Assembly: GCA_028692255.1 (NCBI GenBank)
Contig: JAQUXS010000007.1
Span: forward strand, 1 to 53,757
DNA: 53,757 nucleotides
Source: Clostridium sp.
GTDB lineage: Bacteria > Bacillota > Clostridia > Clostridiales > Clostridiaceae
Direction of reading: 5' to 3'
Shown here: positions 33,035-41,428 of the stretch, one piece after another
Layout: the number at the start of each line of letters is the position of its first letter
Numbering within the stretch: position 1 is the first letter of the stretch
Position numbers and translations under genes: made by a program
Notes under the pieces: generated by a model
What the model saw: only the letters and a program-made list of their open reading frames with translations
What the model was told of the DNA's origin: nothing
Databases searched by the model: none

Positions 33035-33643
33035 ATGAAATATGATTTATTAAGTGGTTATAATTTAGATATTTATGTACAAATTGAAGTGCTTCAGAAA
33101 ATTATCATGTCAAGTGAAGTTATTTCCGTAGCCATTGAACGAGCAAAAATGTTAGATATAGATAATTACTATATAGGTGCTGGTTGCATTGCACAAACAG
33201 TTTGGAATTATCTTTTCCACAATCCTTTAGAATATGGGATAAAAGATATTGATTTTGTTTATTTTGATAATAAGAATTTAGACTTTCAGACTGAAAGTAG
33301 AGTTATTTCAAAAGTAAAAGATCTATATTCAGATTTGGACATTGAAGTAGATGTAAAAAATCAAGCGAGAGTTCATCTATGGTATAAAAGCCATTTTGGA
33401 TATACTATAGAACCATATACGTCTCTCGAAGCTGCTTTAAATTCATGGCCAACAACGGCTACATCAATTGGAGTTAGAAAAGGAAAAAATGATAAATTAA
33501 AAGTATATGCTCCATTTGGATTAAACGATTTATTTGGGAAAATTGTACGTGCAAATAAAACACAGATAACTCAGCAGGTTTATGAAAACAAGGTGTCAAG
33601 TTGGTTGAATAAATGGCCAGGCTTAAAAATTATCCCATGGTAA
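33035..33643 (+). CDS. Nucleotidyltransferase-family protein (PF06042-like)
   Basis: This 202-residue protein has IGAGCIAQTVWNYLF and YGIKDIDFVYFD (about residues 49-63 and 68-80), and the paired Asp residues fit a nucleotidyltransferase-type metal site. It continues with SIGVRKGKNDKLKVYAPFGL. Relatives are annotated as nucleotidyltransferase family proteins without known substrate. AAAGGAGG lies upstream, though spacing to ATG 33035 is long and an out-of-frame ATG intervenes. A 23-bp identical scrap of its 5' end is at 29110. Confidence 0.78.
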   Translation: MKYDLLSGYNLDIYVQIEVLQKIIMSSEVISVAIERAKMLDIDNYYIGAGCIAQTVWNYLFHNPLEYGIKDIDFVYFDNKNLDFQTESRVISKVKDLYSDLDIEVDVKNQARVHLWYKSHFGYTIEPYTSLEAALNSWPTTATSIGVRKGKNDKLKVYAPFGLNDLFGKIVRANKTQITQQVYENKVSSWLNKWPGLKIIPW

Positions 33644-33709
33644 AATTAATAGTCGAAACAGTTGGTAGAAATTCCATAGGAAGATTCTAAGGAGCAGGAA
33701 AATTATATT
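33642..33709 (+). repeat. Repeat F, copy 2
   Basis: This copy matches 29403-29470 over 68 bp. It starts at the stop codon of the nucleotidyltransferase gene and runs into a VOC remnant whose first codons are partly made of it. Confidence 0.75.
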
Positions 33710-33757
33710 GCTGATCCAGAGGGGAATATTATTGAGATCGGGTCATTTAATAAATAG
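33704..33757 (+). pseudogene. C-terminal scrap of a VOC/glyoxalase gene
   Basis: The frame reads YIADPEGNIIEIGSFNK and ends at TAG. DPEGNxIEI is the typical last strand of VOC proteins. Only these 17 codons remain. The stop lies inside a copy of the leader motif (AAATAGCAATTT, 33752-33763). Confidence 0.7.
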
Positions 33758-33802
33758 CAATTTGAGAAGGAGATAAGATACTTATTTATGTGGGGGAAAA
33801 TC

Positions 33803-33889
33803 ATGATATTAAAAAATGGAAAAGATTTAATTATAAGAAGGGCTGTTTCAGAGGATGCAGATAAATGGCACAGTATAAGAATTTTATAG
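33803..33889 (+). pseudogene. N-terminal scrap of a GNAT gene
   Basis: ATG 33803 opens MILKNGKDLIIRRAVSEDAD, a typical GNAT N-terminus, and stops after 28 codons at TAG 33887. The following isochorismatase-like gene begins 10 nt later and uses the AGGGGG that overlaps this stop. The GNAT body was therefore lost and replaced. Confidence 0.65.
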
Positions 33890-33899
33890 GGGGATTAAA

Positions 33900-34427
33900 A
33901 TGGTTTTATTAGTAGTTGATACACAAAAGTTAATAACCAATGATAAATTATATAAATTTAATACGTTTGTAGCTAATGTTAAAAAGATAATATGTGAGGC
34001 TAGGAAAAATGCTGTTGAAGTAATATATGTACGTCATGATGATGGAGAGGGAAATGAATTAACAAAAGGGAATGATGGCTTTGAAGTATATGAAGAATTT
34101 AAACCGATGAAGGATGAAAAAATATTTGATAAAAAGGTTAATAGTGCTTTTAAAGGTACAGGATTATTAGAATATTTAATAGACAAGGGAGAAAAAGATG
34201 TTATCATTGTAGGGCTTCAAACAGATTATTGCATCGATGCTACTATAAAATGTGGATTTGAACATGGATTTAACATTACAGTCCCAGCATATGTAAATAC
34301 AACAGTTAATAATAAATTTATGTCAGCAGAGCAAAGTTATCAATATTATAATGAATTTATGTGGAATGGCAGGTATGCAAAATGCATTTCGATGGATGAA
34401 ACAATTAAAAGAATGAAAAGAGGTTAA
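33900..34427 (+). CDS. Isochorismatase-family cysteine hydrolase
   Basis: This 175-residue protein has the family triad in place: Asp7 in LLVVDTQ, a Lys in the region DKKVNSAFKGTGL, and Cys111 in LQTDYCIDATIKCGFEHG. Such enzymes cleave isochorismate, nicotinamide or related amides and ureas. The true substrate is unknown. AGGGGG precedes ATG 33900, and the MBL gene starts 4 nt after its stop, so the two are probably co-transcribed. Confidence 0.88.
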   Translation: MVLLVVDTQKLITNDKLYKFNTFVANVKKIICEARKNAVEVIYVRHDDGEGNELTKGNDGFEVYEEFKPMKDEKIFDKKVNSAFKGTGLLEYLIDKGEKDVIIVGLQTDYCIDATIKCGFEHGFNITVPAYVNTTVNNKFMSAEQSYQYYNEFMWNGRYAKCISMDETIKRMKRG

Positions 34428-34431
34428 AATA

Positions 34432-35238
34432 GTGAAACTAAAAGTTTTAGTAGACAACAATACATATATTGACCAGTATTATTATGATGAACCGGCTGTT
34501 TCATATTATATTAAAGATGAAAATGTTGAGTTACTGTTGGATGTAGGGTATTCTAATCTATTTATTAAAAACTCAAGTAAATTAGGAGTGGATTTAAAAA
34601 ATATAAATACTATTGTTATTTCACATGGACATGATGACCACACAGGAGGATTAAAATATTATTTTAGACAAAATTGTAAAAATAATGTTTCTATTATTGC
34701 TCATCCTGATGCCTTTAAAGAAAAAGCAATAGGAGATTTGAAAATTTGCTCTCCCATATTACAAGAAGATTTAAAAGGAAAATGCAATCTAATTCTTTCA
34801 AGAGAACCTATTAATATTAGTAAAAATATAATTTTTTTAGGTGAGATACCACAAATGAATAATTTTGAGAGCAGAAAAGCTATTGGAAAACAAGTTATTG
34901 GTAAAACTTCAGTTGATGATTACGTAATAGATGATTCTGCACTTGTATATAAGAGTGAAAAAGGTATTTATGTCATTACAGGATGCTCTCATAGTGGGAT
35001 ATGTAACATAATAGAATATGCAAAAGAAGTATGTAAAGATAATAGAGTATTAGGAGTTATAGGTGGATTTCATTTATTTGAAGTAAATGAACAAGTTAAT
35101 AAAACTATTGATTATCTAAAACAGAATAACATAAAGGAGTTATATCCATGTCATTGTACTTCATTTGCTGTTAAAGCAGAAATACATAAAGTTTTACCTG
35201 TTAAAGAAGTTGGAGTAGGGTTGGAAATAAATTGGTAA
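34432..35238 (+). CDS. MBL-fold metallo-hydrolase
   Basis: This 268-residue metallo-beta-lactamase-fold protein has metal ligands in SHGHDDHTGG (about residues 63-72), TGCSHSGICNI and GGFHLFE. It resembles the group annotated as 7,8-dihydropterin-6-methyl phosphate-utilising enzymes, including MJ0301-like proteins. GTG 34432 has GAGG just upstream, within the end of the preceding isochorismatase-family gene. The pairing may mean a shared small-molecule pathway, but none can be named. Confidence 0.85.
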   Translation: MKLKVLVDNNTYIDQYYYDEPAVSYYIKDENVELLLDVGYSNLFIKNSSKLGVDLKNINTIVISHGHDDHTGGLKYYFRQNCKNNVSIIAHPDAFKEKAIGDLKICSPILQEDLKGKCNLILSREPINISKNIIFLGEIPQMNNFESRKAIGKQVIGKTSVDDYVIDDSALVYKSEKGIYVITGCSHSGICNIIEYAKEVCKDNRVLGVIGGFHLFEVNEQVNKTIDYLKQNNIKELYPCHCTSFAVKAEIHKVLPVKEVGVGLEINW

Positions 35239-35322
35239 AGTGATGGAAATAAACGTATATAAATAATTAAAGATTATTTATATGAGTTTGAGTCTAGTTG
35301 AATTTTGCAAGGAGGGTTTTAA

Positions 35323-36123
35323 ATGGATTTATACAAGATTGCAGAAAACATAAATGTATTAAGTGATTTTTTGGGAAAAAGAGATATAGACACTTTGTCA
35401 AGTAATGCTTTAGAAGAAAAATATCAAGTTTTACAAGCGGATGTGTTGATTTTATTTGGTGGTAGTATACCATATGGCTGTGATATAGTTGGAGAAGCTA
35501 TTAAAAAAAATATTGCTAAAAACTTTATGATTGTTGGTGGAGAAGGACATACTACAGAGAGCTTACGCCAAGCTGTACATAATGCTTATCCAGAAATAAT
35601 AACTACAGGCAAAATGGAAGCAGATGTTATGAGTGAGTATATAAGACAGAAATATCATATCGATAAAATTTTAATAGAACGTAATTCAACTAATTGTGGA
35701 AACAATGTTACTTATGCGTTAGATGTTATGAGGCAAAATAAGCTTTGTCCAAACAATATTATTATTGTACAAGATTCAACAATGCAACGCAGAATGGATG
35801 CAGGTTTTCGTAAATATCTTCAAGATTCAAAAGTTGAAATAGTAAATTTTGCTTCGTATAAAGTAAGAGTTGCAGTGAAATGTGAAAAATTAGTTATTGA
35901 ACCATCAGATATTTGGGGTATGTGGGATATAAATAGATATATTTCTTTATTGATGGGAGAAGTTCCAAGATTATTAGATGATTCTAATGGATATGGTCCT
36001 AATGGGAAAAATTATATTGCTCATGTTGATGTTCCTGCAAATGTATTAAAAGCATTTGAAGAGTTAAAAGTGCAATATGCAGGTTTGATTAGAGCTGCAA
36101 ATTCTTTGTATGCTTCAAAATAA
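35323..36123 (+). CDS. YdcF-family (DUF218) protein
   Basis: This 266-residue protein has the DUF218 pattern: ADVLILFGGSIPYG near residue 40, NFMIVGGEGHTT, ERNSTNCGNNV with the family Asn residues, and IVQDSTMQRRMDAGFRKY. The E. coli YdcF structure shows a Rossmann-like fold that binds SAM, and its function is unresolved. AGGAGGG precedes ATG 35323. No signal peptide is seen, so it is likely cytoplasmic. Confidence 0.85.
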   Translation: MDLYKIAENINVLSDFLGKRDIDTLSSNALEEKYQVLQADVLILFGGSIPYGCDIVGEAIKKNIAKNFMIVGGEGHTTESLRQAVHNAYPEIITTGKMEADVMSEYIRQKYHIDKILIERNSTNCGNNVTYALDVMRQNKLCPNNIIIVQDSTMQRRMDAGFRKYLQDSKVEIVNFASYKVRVAVKCEKLVIEPSDIWGMWDINRYISLLMGEVPRLLDDSNGYGPNGKNYIAHVDVPANVLKAFEELKVQYAGLIRAANSLYASK

Positions 36124-36132
36124 TAAAGAAGA

Positions 36133-36342
36133 TTGAAGGGACAAAATGAATTAAGGAAAGGTCAAGTTCCTCAAGTTGTTTTGAAACATGTAGTTGATGC
36201 AATTTATCGGGTAGTTTTTATTGAAAAAGTTACTGTTGAAGATAAAATTGGCGAAATATTCAAAAAGATGGATAAACTTTCGAGGCCAAAGGGCTATTTA
36301 ATTTTTGTGAACCCATCTTGTTTTAAAAAAATAACAGTATAA
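36133..36342 (+). CDS. Doubtful short frame, possible gene remnant
   Basis: A 69-codon frame opens at TTG 36133 without a clear ribosome site and encodes a soluble, basic sequence (VVDAIYRVVFIEKVTVEDK, RPKGYLIFVNPSCF). It looks like part of a larger protein rather than a complete domain. I do not recognise it. It lies 9 nt after the YdcF-like gene, so it could also be the tail of a lost neighbour. Confidence 0.3.
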   Translation: MKGQNELRKGQVPQVVLKHVVDAIYRVVFIEKVTVEDKIGEIFKKMDKLSRPKGYLIFVNPSCFKKITV

Positions 36343-36411
36343 TTTATTATGGTAAATTAACGTTTGAAAGATAAATAGACGAATATAAAACTTAAATATA
36401 ATAAAAATTCG

Positions 36412-37263
36412 TCATTTTCTTATTTTCTTATCTTTATTTAGAAGATATGTTAGTATATAAGAAAGAAATAAAGCTGCTAAAATTAAGGTTACTGATATAA
36501 TTTTACCACTCTTAGTTAATGTCCATGCCTTTGTAAATGGAATATTTGAACATATAGCAAATATTCCTAAAGTCCATATTGATGGAATAAAAGGTATAAG
36601 CATGTTTTTATTCTCATGTTTTTTGATACATAATTCAAAAACAGATAAAAATAATATTACAGCAATTATTAAAATTTTTATACTGCTTGCAATATGCAAA
36701 TTCCAAATGTTTGGTGTAAAAATGTTAATCAATATAAATGCTCCTATAATTAAAGCAAAAAATATCCATAAAAATATAAAGGAAATTACCTTGTTTTTTA
36801 TAAATTTTCTGTAAATGCCTTTATGTAATATAATAAATATAATTTCCACTGTAATAAAACTTAAAATTCCATCCAATACTAGTGCAATAGGATTAATTCC
36901 CTTATCTGTACTAAGCATATTAAGAATTGGGAAAAATGCACTAATACAAAAAATAATGCCTGCAAATTTTAATATTTCGATTTTATTTTCATGTCCAAGA
37001 TTGTTGACCAATTCATCTGCTGCTTTTTGAGGTGATTTTCCGAAAAAGTCCATGGCAGAATCCCCATTTTCTTGGGCAGAAATTATATCCTGAAGAATTT
37101 CAATAAGCAATGTCTCAACTTCATATTCATCGTAAAATAGTCCTGAAGTACGAATATATAACAAAAGATTCTCATAATATTCTTTGTTTTCAGGAAGTAG
37201 ACTTTCTCGAAGTTCATTATTTCTATTAATAAGCTCTTTAGTTTTACTGCTTCTTTTATTCAT
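36412..37263 (-). CDS. HAAS-domain membrane protein paired with PadR
   Basis: This protein has 283 residues. The N-terminal cytoplasmic part (about 1-95) is helical with DEYEVETLLIEILQDII and FGKSPQKAADELVNNLG, the HAAS-type domain that often accompanies PadR regulators. Six or so hydrophobic segments follow. Its start overlaps the padR stop by 8 nt, so it is translationally coupled. It is probably a membrane sensor or effector of the PadR switch. The exact role is unknown. Confidence 0.75.
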   Translation of the reverse strand: MNKRSSKTKELINRNNELRESLLPENKEYYENLLLYIRTSGLFYDEYEVETLLIEILQDIISAQENGDSAMDFFGKSPQKAADELVNNLGHENKIEILKFAGIIFCISAFFPILNMLSTDKGINPIALVLDGILSFITVEIIFIILHKGIYRKFIKNKVISFIFLWIFFALIIGAFILINIFTPNIWNLHIASSIKILIIAVILFLSVFELCIKKHENKNMLIPFIPSIWTLGIFAICSNIPFTKAWTLTKSGKIISVTLILAALFLSYILTYLLNKDKKIRK

Positions 37264-37594
37264 AAAATTTTCCTCCCATTAAAATTATAAGATTATTAAC
37301 ATTATTTGTTATATCATTCCACTGATCAATAAATTCACAGCAGTGTTCTTTTCCTTCTAAGGTTCTTTTGTAATATTTTCTGTCGGGTCCATCAGGTGAG
37401 GGCTTCATAGTACTGGAGAGATAACCTTGTTTTTCAAGCTTTTGCAAAAGGGGATATACTGTACCTGCGACTATTTGTTTAAATCCGTATTTCTTTAAGA
37501 GTTGTACCAGTTCATATCCATACACTTCATTTTCAGCTATAATCAAAAGTACACATCCTTCAAGTATTCCTTTTAAAAGTTGTGTCTGTTTCAA
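37256..37594 (-). CDS. PadR-family transcriptional regulator
   Basis: This 112-residue PadR-type winged-helix protein contains EVYGYELVQLLKKYGF and GTVYPLLQKLEKQGYL (recognition helix region, about residues 43-58), then PDRKYYKRTLEGKEHC. It usually represses its own operon and responds to membrane stress or phenolics. It is coupled with the HAAS-type membrane gene, and a palindrome sits just upstream. Confidence 0.9.
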   Translation of the reverse strand: MKQTQLLKGILEGCVLLIIAENEVYGYELVQLLKKYGFKQIVAGTVYPLLQKLEKQGYLSSTMKPSPDGPDRKYYKRTLEGKEHCCEFIDQWNDITNNVNNLIILMGGKFYE

Positions 37595-37618
37595 AATATC
37601 ACTTCCTATAACACTATA

Positions 37619-37629
37619 ATGTATTACAT
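37619..37629. promoter_or_regulatory. Candidate PadR operator
   Basis: ATGTATTACAT is a perfect 11-bp palindrome of ATGT/ACAT type, 25 nt upstream of the minus-strand padR gene. ATGT...ACAT half-sites are typical of PadR-family operators. Confidence 0.5.
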
Positions 37630-37814
37630 ACTAGCTTTAATATAATTATAATTCTTTTTAACTAATATGTAAAGCATAATAGTTAATGCGATTTTATGGA
37701 TACATTTACATAATAATCTTTATAAATTGTTAAATGTGGGATATACTGAAGATATTATTAGGTAAGAGGAGATTTAGTTTATGAAAATAATATAGAGGGG
37801 AAAGTTAAATAAAA
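37630..37814 (+). other. Gap with a vestigial start site
   Basis: GAGGAG (37766-37771) precedes ATG 37781, which is followed by only three codons and TAG. This looks like the 5' end of a lost plus-strand gene. Nothing else is seen. Confidence 0.3.
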
Positions 37815-38726
37815 TTATGAACACTTATTCGGAAATTCAACTTTTATATTTATAATGTTATTTTTTAGAGATGCAGATACACGACCATTTAGTTGTTCTG
37901 CTAGAAGTTTTACTATAGATAAACCTAAGCCAGTGGTCTTATTTCTTGATTTATCTGCTGTGTAAAATCGATCAAATATTCTCTTTATATCAATATCACA
38001 GCTGTTTTTTACAGAGTTTTTAAAGGATAAAACAGCATTTTTAGAAGAAGATACTTGTACGTCTATGCTGCCTTCAGCATGTTCAATGCAATTTCTTATT
38101 AAATTTTGGATTATTCTTATTACAACTTCTTTATCAGCCATTACAAAAACAGGAGGCGCTTCACAAAAATTCACTTTTAAATTGTTTTCTTCGAAAATTG
38201 TAACAGCTTCTGCTATACATTCTGCAGAAAGGTTTGTAAGATTAATTCTTTCTATATTAAGTTTTGGTTCTGAATTTAATAGATATGTATATTCAAAAAA
38301 GTGTTCAATGAGAGAACCTAACTCATCAGTATGTTTTTGTGCAATTTTTAATTTTTCTTCTTGCTTGCTTGAAAGTCTGTCTTTTTCAATAAGTTGTTGA
38401 TAACCTTTTATGGCAGTAAGAGGGGTCCTTAAATCATGAGAAACATTTGAAATCATTTCTTTAAAATTTTTTTCTTCGCGAATAGCTTTAATACGAAGAA
38501 CTTCTTCAGCTTTAAGACATTTATTTATATTAGCTGCTAAAGTGTTAAGTTTGCTATTAATTAAAGATAAATTAATAGGCTGATTCGTATGTTCTCTTAG
38601 TCGTTTAACTAATTGATGGTTGATATTTTGAATCTGCAGCTGTAAAAAGATTATATATGCAATTAATGATACAACTAATATACTTAAAACCATAATTACA
38701 ACTGCAAATTCCAATATATTCACCAT
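37815..38726 (-). CDS. Sensor histidine kinase without extracellular domain
   Basis: This 303-residue kinase has one N-terminal transmembrane helix (about residues 6-29) and no external loop. A linker helix follows, then the H-box NVSHDLRTPLTAIKGY with His97, the N-box RNCIEHA, and the G-box TTGLGLSIVKLLAEQLNG. It is the last gene of the minus-strand run RR - ABC ATPase - permease - kinase. With no sensor domain it probably senses through the ABC transporter or within the membrane, as in bacitracin- and lantibiotic-type systems. Start codon choice (ATG 38726, or an internal GTG or TTG) is uncertain. Confidence 0.9.
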   Translation of the reverse strand: MVNILEFAVVIMVLSILVVSLIAYIIFLQLQIQNINHQLVKRLREHTNQPINLSLINSKLNTLAANINKCLKAEEVLRIKAIREEKNFKEMISNVSHDLRTPLTAIKGYQQLIEKDRLSSKQEEKLKIAQKHTDELGSLIEHFFEYTYLLNSEPKLNIERINLTNLSAECIAEAVTIFEENNLKVNFCEAPPVFVMADKEVVIRIIQNLIRNCIEHAEGSIDVQVSSSKNAVLSFKNSVKNSCDIDIKRIFDRFYTADKSRNKTTGLGLSIVKLLAEQLNGRVSASLKNNIINIKVEFPNKCS

Positions 38727-38741
38727 CCTTAGGCATAATTT

Positions 38742-39536
38742 TTATTTGATTTCTGATTTTCTAAATGCTAAACATGTAATTGTTAGCATTACAATTATAA
38801 ATATTAAACTAACAATAATAACTTTTAATATATCATTCGTACTTGTACTAAGTGTTATAATAGAATATTTCGCTTCATAGGGGGTAAGTTCATAAATTCT
38901 TTTAAAGCCTTTAGAAGTTTTTTCAAAACCACTTAAGTTTGTAATGAGAATCGTAATAGCATAGTACACTACAATTACAATAACTGGTTTTTTAAAGCTA
39001 ATTGCAAAAGGTATGCAAATACTAAGCTGTGCGGCATAAGAAAGTATTAACACTATCATAACTAGTAATAGTTTCAATATTTGTGATGAGGAAAGGGAAC
39101 GTCCAGCTTCTGTTGTAATTATATTTAAAAATCCAATGGATAGTTTACCCATACTGAATTTATAACCAGTAATAAGGGAAGCAATTGTTACTATAACATA
39201 TGGCATCAAAATAATTAAAATACCACACCAGAATGTAAAAGCTTTACTAAGGACAACTTGTACTCTACTGTTTCCATTTGCAATAGCTTCATGTATTGTC
39301 CTATTGTCAAAATCGCCGCAAATAATAATGCCCGCAACAGCAGCTCCAAGAATACTTATAACATTTATATCGGAGAACATGAAGCCAATTCCAGTGCTTC
39401 CACTTATTTTACCATGCTGTATTAAATATGCCATTGTAATCATAATTATTGAAGTTATAGTTGTAATTAGTAGTAAAATCTTAATTGCCACGGATTTTCG
39501 TAATTTAAATAAATCGGACTTAATTAAATTATACAT
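38742..39536 (-). CDS. ABC transporter permease (BcrB/ABC-2 type)
   Basis: This permease has about 264 residues and six predicted helices. It starts MYNLIKSDLFKLRKS, typical of ABC-2 permeases next to BcrA-like ATPases. GGAGGTGA precedes ATG 39536, which overlaps the ATPase stop by 8 nt. The frame is open further upstream (to 39590), but that part lies inside the ATPase gene. With the ATPase it probably exports or detoxifies a peptide antibiotic. Confidence 0.85.
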   Translation of the reverse strand: MYNLIKSDLFKLRKSVAIKILLLITTITSIIMITMAYLIQHGKISGSTGIGFMFSDINVISILGAAVAGIIICGDFDNRTIHEAIANGNSRVQVVLSKAFTFWCGILIILMPYVIVTIASLITGYKFSMGKLSIGFLNIITTEAGRSLSSSQILKLLLVMIVLILSYAAQLSICIPFAISFKKPVIVIVVYYAITILITNLSGFEKTSKGFKRIYELTPYEAKYSIITLSTSTNDILKVIIVSLIFIIVMLTITCLAFRKSEIK

Positions 39537-40452
39537 TTTGGTCACCTCCAACAATTGAGACAAAGTAATCTTCAAGAGTATCTCCTTCAATTGAAAAGTT
39601 TGTAACTATAATTCCATTTTGGAAGAGTACTCTTGCTACTTTTTCCCTATCATCTAGGTAATCATAAAGTTTAACCATTTTATTTGGCATAACCTTATAA
39701 TTTCTAGTGTTTAATTTCATTTCCAAAATGCTAACTAATTTTTCTGGCTCTGTGCTGCCTATGACAATATGATGTTTACAAAGTTCTTCAAGTTCGTCTA
39801 ATGTAAGCTGCTGCTTTACTTCGCCTTTATTTATGATAATGTAGTTAGTTGCTGTTTGATACATCTCTGGTAAATTGTGACTTGAAATTAAAATTGTCAT
39901 TTGTCTTTCTTCGCATAATTTTTTTAACAAGTTACGAATTTCAACTACACCTAATGGATCAAGGCCATTTATTGGTTCATCTAAAATAAGAAATTCTGGA
40001 TTGTTTAAAATTGCAATAGCAATTCCTAAACGCTGCTTCATACCAAGTGAAAAGTTTTTAGCCTTCTTTTTCCCGGTGTTAGTGAGATTGACAAGTTGTA
40101 ATACTTCATTTTCAATTTCTTTATTAGGAATGCCTTTCATAATTCTATGAAACCTTATATTTTCTTTTGCTGTCATGTTTAGATTAAGGCTTGGATATTC
40201 AATCATAGAGCCAATCCTTTTTCTTTCTATTCTTAGAGCTTTTTCACCGCTGTGACCAAAGAGATTAATACTGCCGCTAGTTGGGAAAGTAAGCCCTGTA
40301 ATAAGTCTCATGAAGGTAGATTTTCCAGCACCGTTTCGACCAATTAATCCATATATTTTACCAGATTCTAAGGCTACAGATACATTATTTAAAACATTAA
40401 CGTTGTTATAACTTTTGGTTAATCCTTGAGTTTTTAAAACGTATTTAGTCAT
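39529..40452 (-). CDS. ABC transporter ATP-binding protein (BcrA-like)
   Basis: This 307-residue ATPase has Walker A GRNGAGKST (residues 38-46), signature FSLGMKQRLG, Walker B FLILDEP and the H-loop SSHNL, all intact. A C-terminal extension of about 85 residues is typical of the bacitracin/lantibiotic-resistance group. AGAGGTGA precedes ATG 40452. It is the second gene of the operon led by the response regulator, with a 96-nt gap between them. Confidence 0.92.
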   Translation of the reverse strand: MTKYVLKTQGLTKSYNNVNVLNNVSVALESGKIYGLIGRNGAGKSTFMRLITGLTFPTSGSINLFGHSGEKALRIERKRIGSMIEYPSLNLNMTAKENIRFHRIMKGIPNKEIENEVLQLVNLTNTGKKKAKNFSLGMKQRLGIAIAILNNPEFLILDEPINGLDPLGVVEIRNLLKKLCEERQMTILISSHNLPEMYQTATNYIIINKGEVKQQLTLDELEELCKHHIVIGSTEPEKLVSILEMKLNTRNYKVMPNKMVKLYDYLDDREKVARVLFQNGIIVTNFSIEGDTLEDYFVSIVGGDQNV

Positions 40453-40548
40453 TTTTGTTCACCTCTATCCTTTCTACAGATACAATATACTGTTTAAAGG
40501 TTTAGGAAAGGTTAAGTTTTAGATGTAAGGTGTAAAGGAAAAGATAAT

Positions 40549-41229
40549 TTAGTTTTTACATATACGGTAACCAAGTCCCCATACTGTTTCAATATATTTT
40601 TCTTCTGGATTTACCTTTTTTAGCTTGTTTCTTAAATTGCTTATATGTGTCTTAACGGCATTATCATCACCAAGATATTCTTCACCCCATATTGACTCAT
40701 AGAGATTTGCCTTTGTAAAAACTTTACCTTTGTTTTTTATTAACATTTTTAGTATCATATATTCTTTTGCAGTAAGTTCTATTTCAACATCATTTAAAGT
40801 GACGCGTTTTGTATCCTCATCAATAAGTAAATCTTTATATTTTAAATTCTTATTTAATGCTATATCATTATGTGAACGTCTTAAGTTTGATTCTATTCTA
40901 GCTGCAACTTCACCTAAATCAAAGGGCTTTGTTATGTAATCATCTGCACCAAGTTTTAATAGATTTATTTTTGTATTAACCATATCCTTTGCGGAAATAA
41001 TAATAATAGGAACAGAAGAAGATTTCCTAATTTCTCTTAGTATTTCGTCTCCACTTTTAAAGGGCAGCATAATGTCTAACAAAACTAAATCATATTTAAA
41101 CTTTTTAAATTCTGCTATTCCTTCTATACCAGTATAAGCTGATTTTATTTTGTAACCTGCATCTGTCAAAGCTTCTTTTAACATCATATTAACGTCTTTA
41201 TTGTCTTCAATAATAAGTATGGTACTCAT
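40549..41229 (-). CDS. OmpR-family response regulator
   Basis: This 226-residue regulator has a receiver domain with acidic pocket EDNKDVN and phosphorylation Asp52 (LVLLDIMLP), Thr/Ser and Lys in SAKD and ITKPF, and a C-terminal winged helix (ELTAKEYMILKMLI, VKTHISNLRNKL). GGAGG precedes ATG 41229. It heads the minus-strand operon with the ABC transporter and histidine kinase and should activate it on antibiotic or envelope stress. Confidence 0.93.
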   Translation of the reverse strand: MSTILIIEDNKDVNMMLKEALTDAGYKIKSAYTGIEGIAEFKKFKYDLVLLDIMLPFKSGDEILREIRKSSSVPIIIISAKDMVNTKINLLKLGADDYITKPFDLGEVAARIESNLRRSHNDIALNKNLKYKDLLIDEDTKRVTLNDVEIELTAKEYMILKMLIKNKGKVFTKANLYESIWGEEYLGDDNAVKTHISNLRNKLKKVNPEEKYIETVWGLGYRICKN

Positions 41230-41428
41230 AGAAATACCTCCAGTGATTATGTGTCTAAGTTACATTATACACAAGTTATTTTTGCAGTGTACAGCTTTAA
41301 AATAGTTTATTTATTAAGTTCAGTCTGATGATGAATATAACTGTGGTATAATATGCATAATATGGATAAGTATTAGCGAAATATTATATATGAAAATCAT
41401 TTGCATTCATATTTGGGGGGGGAAAATT

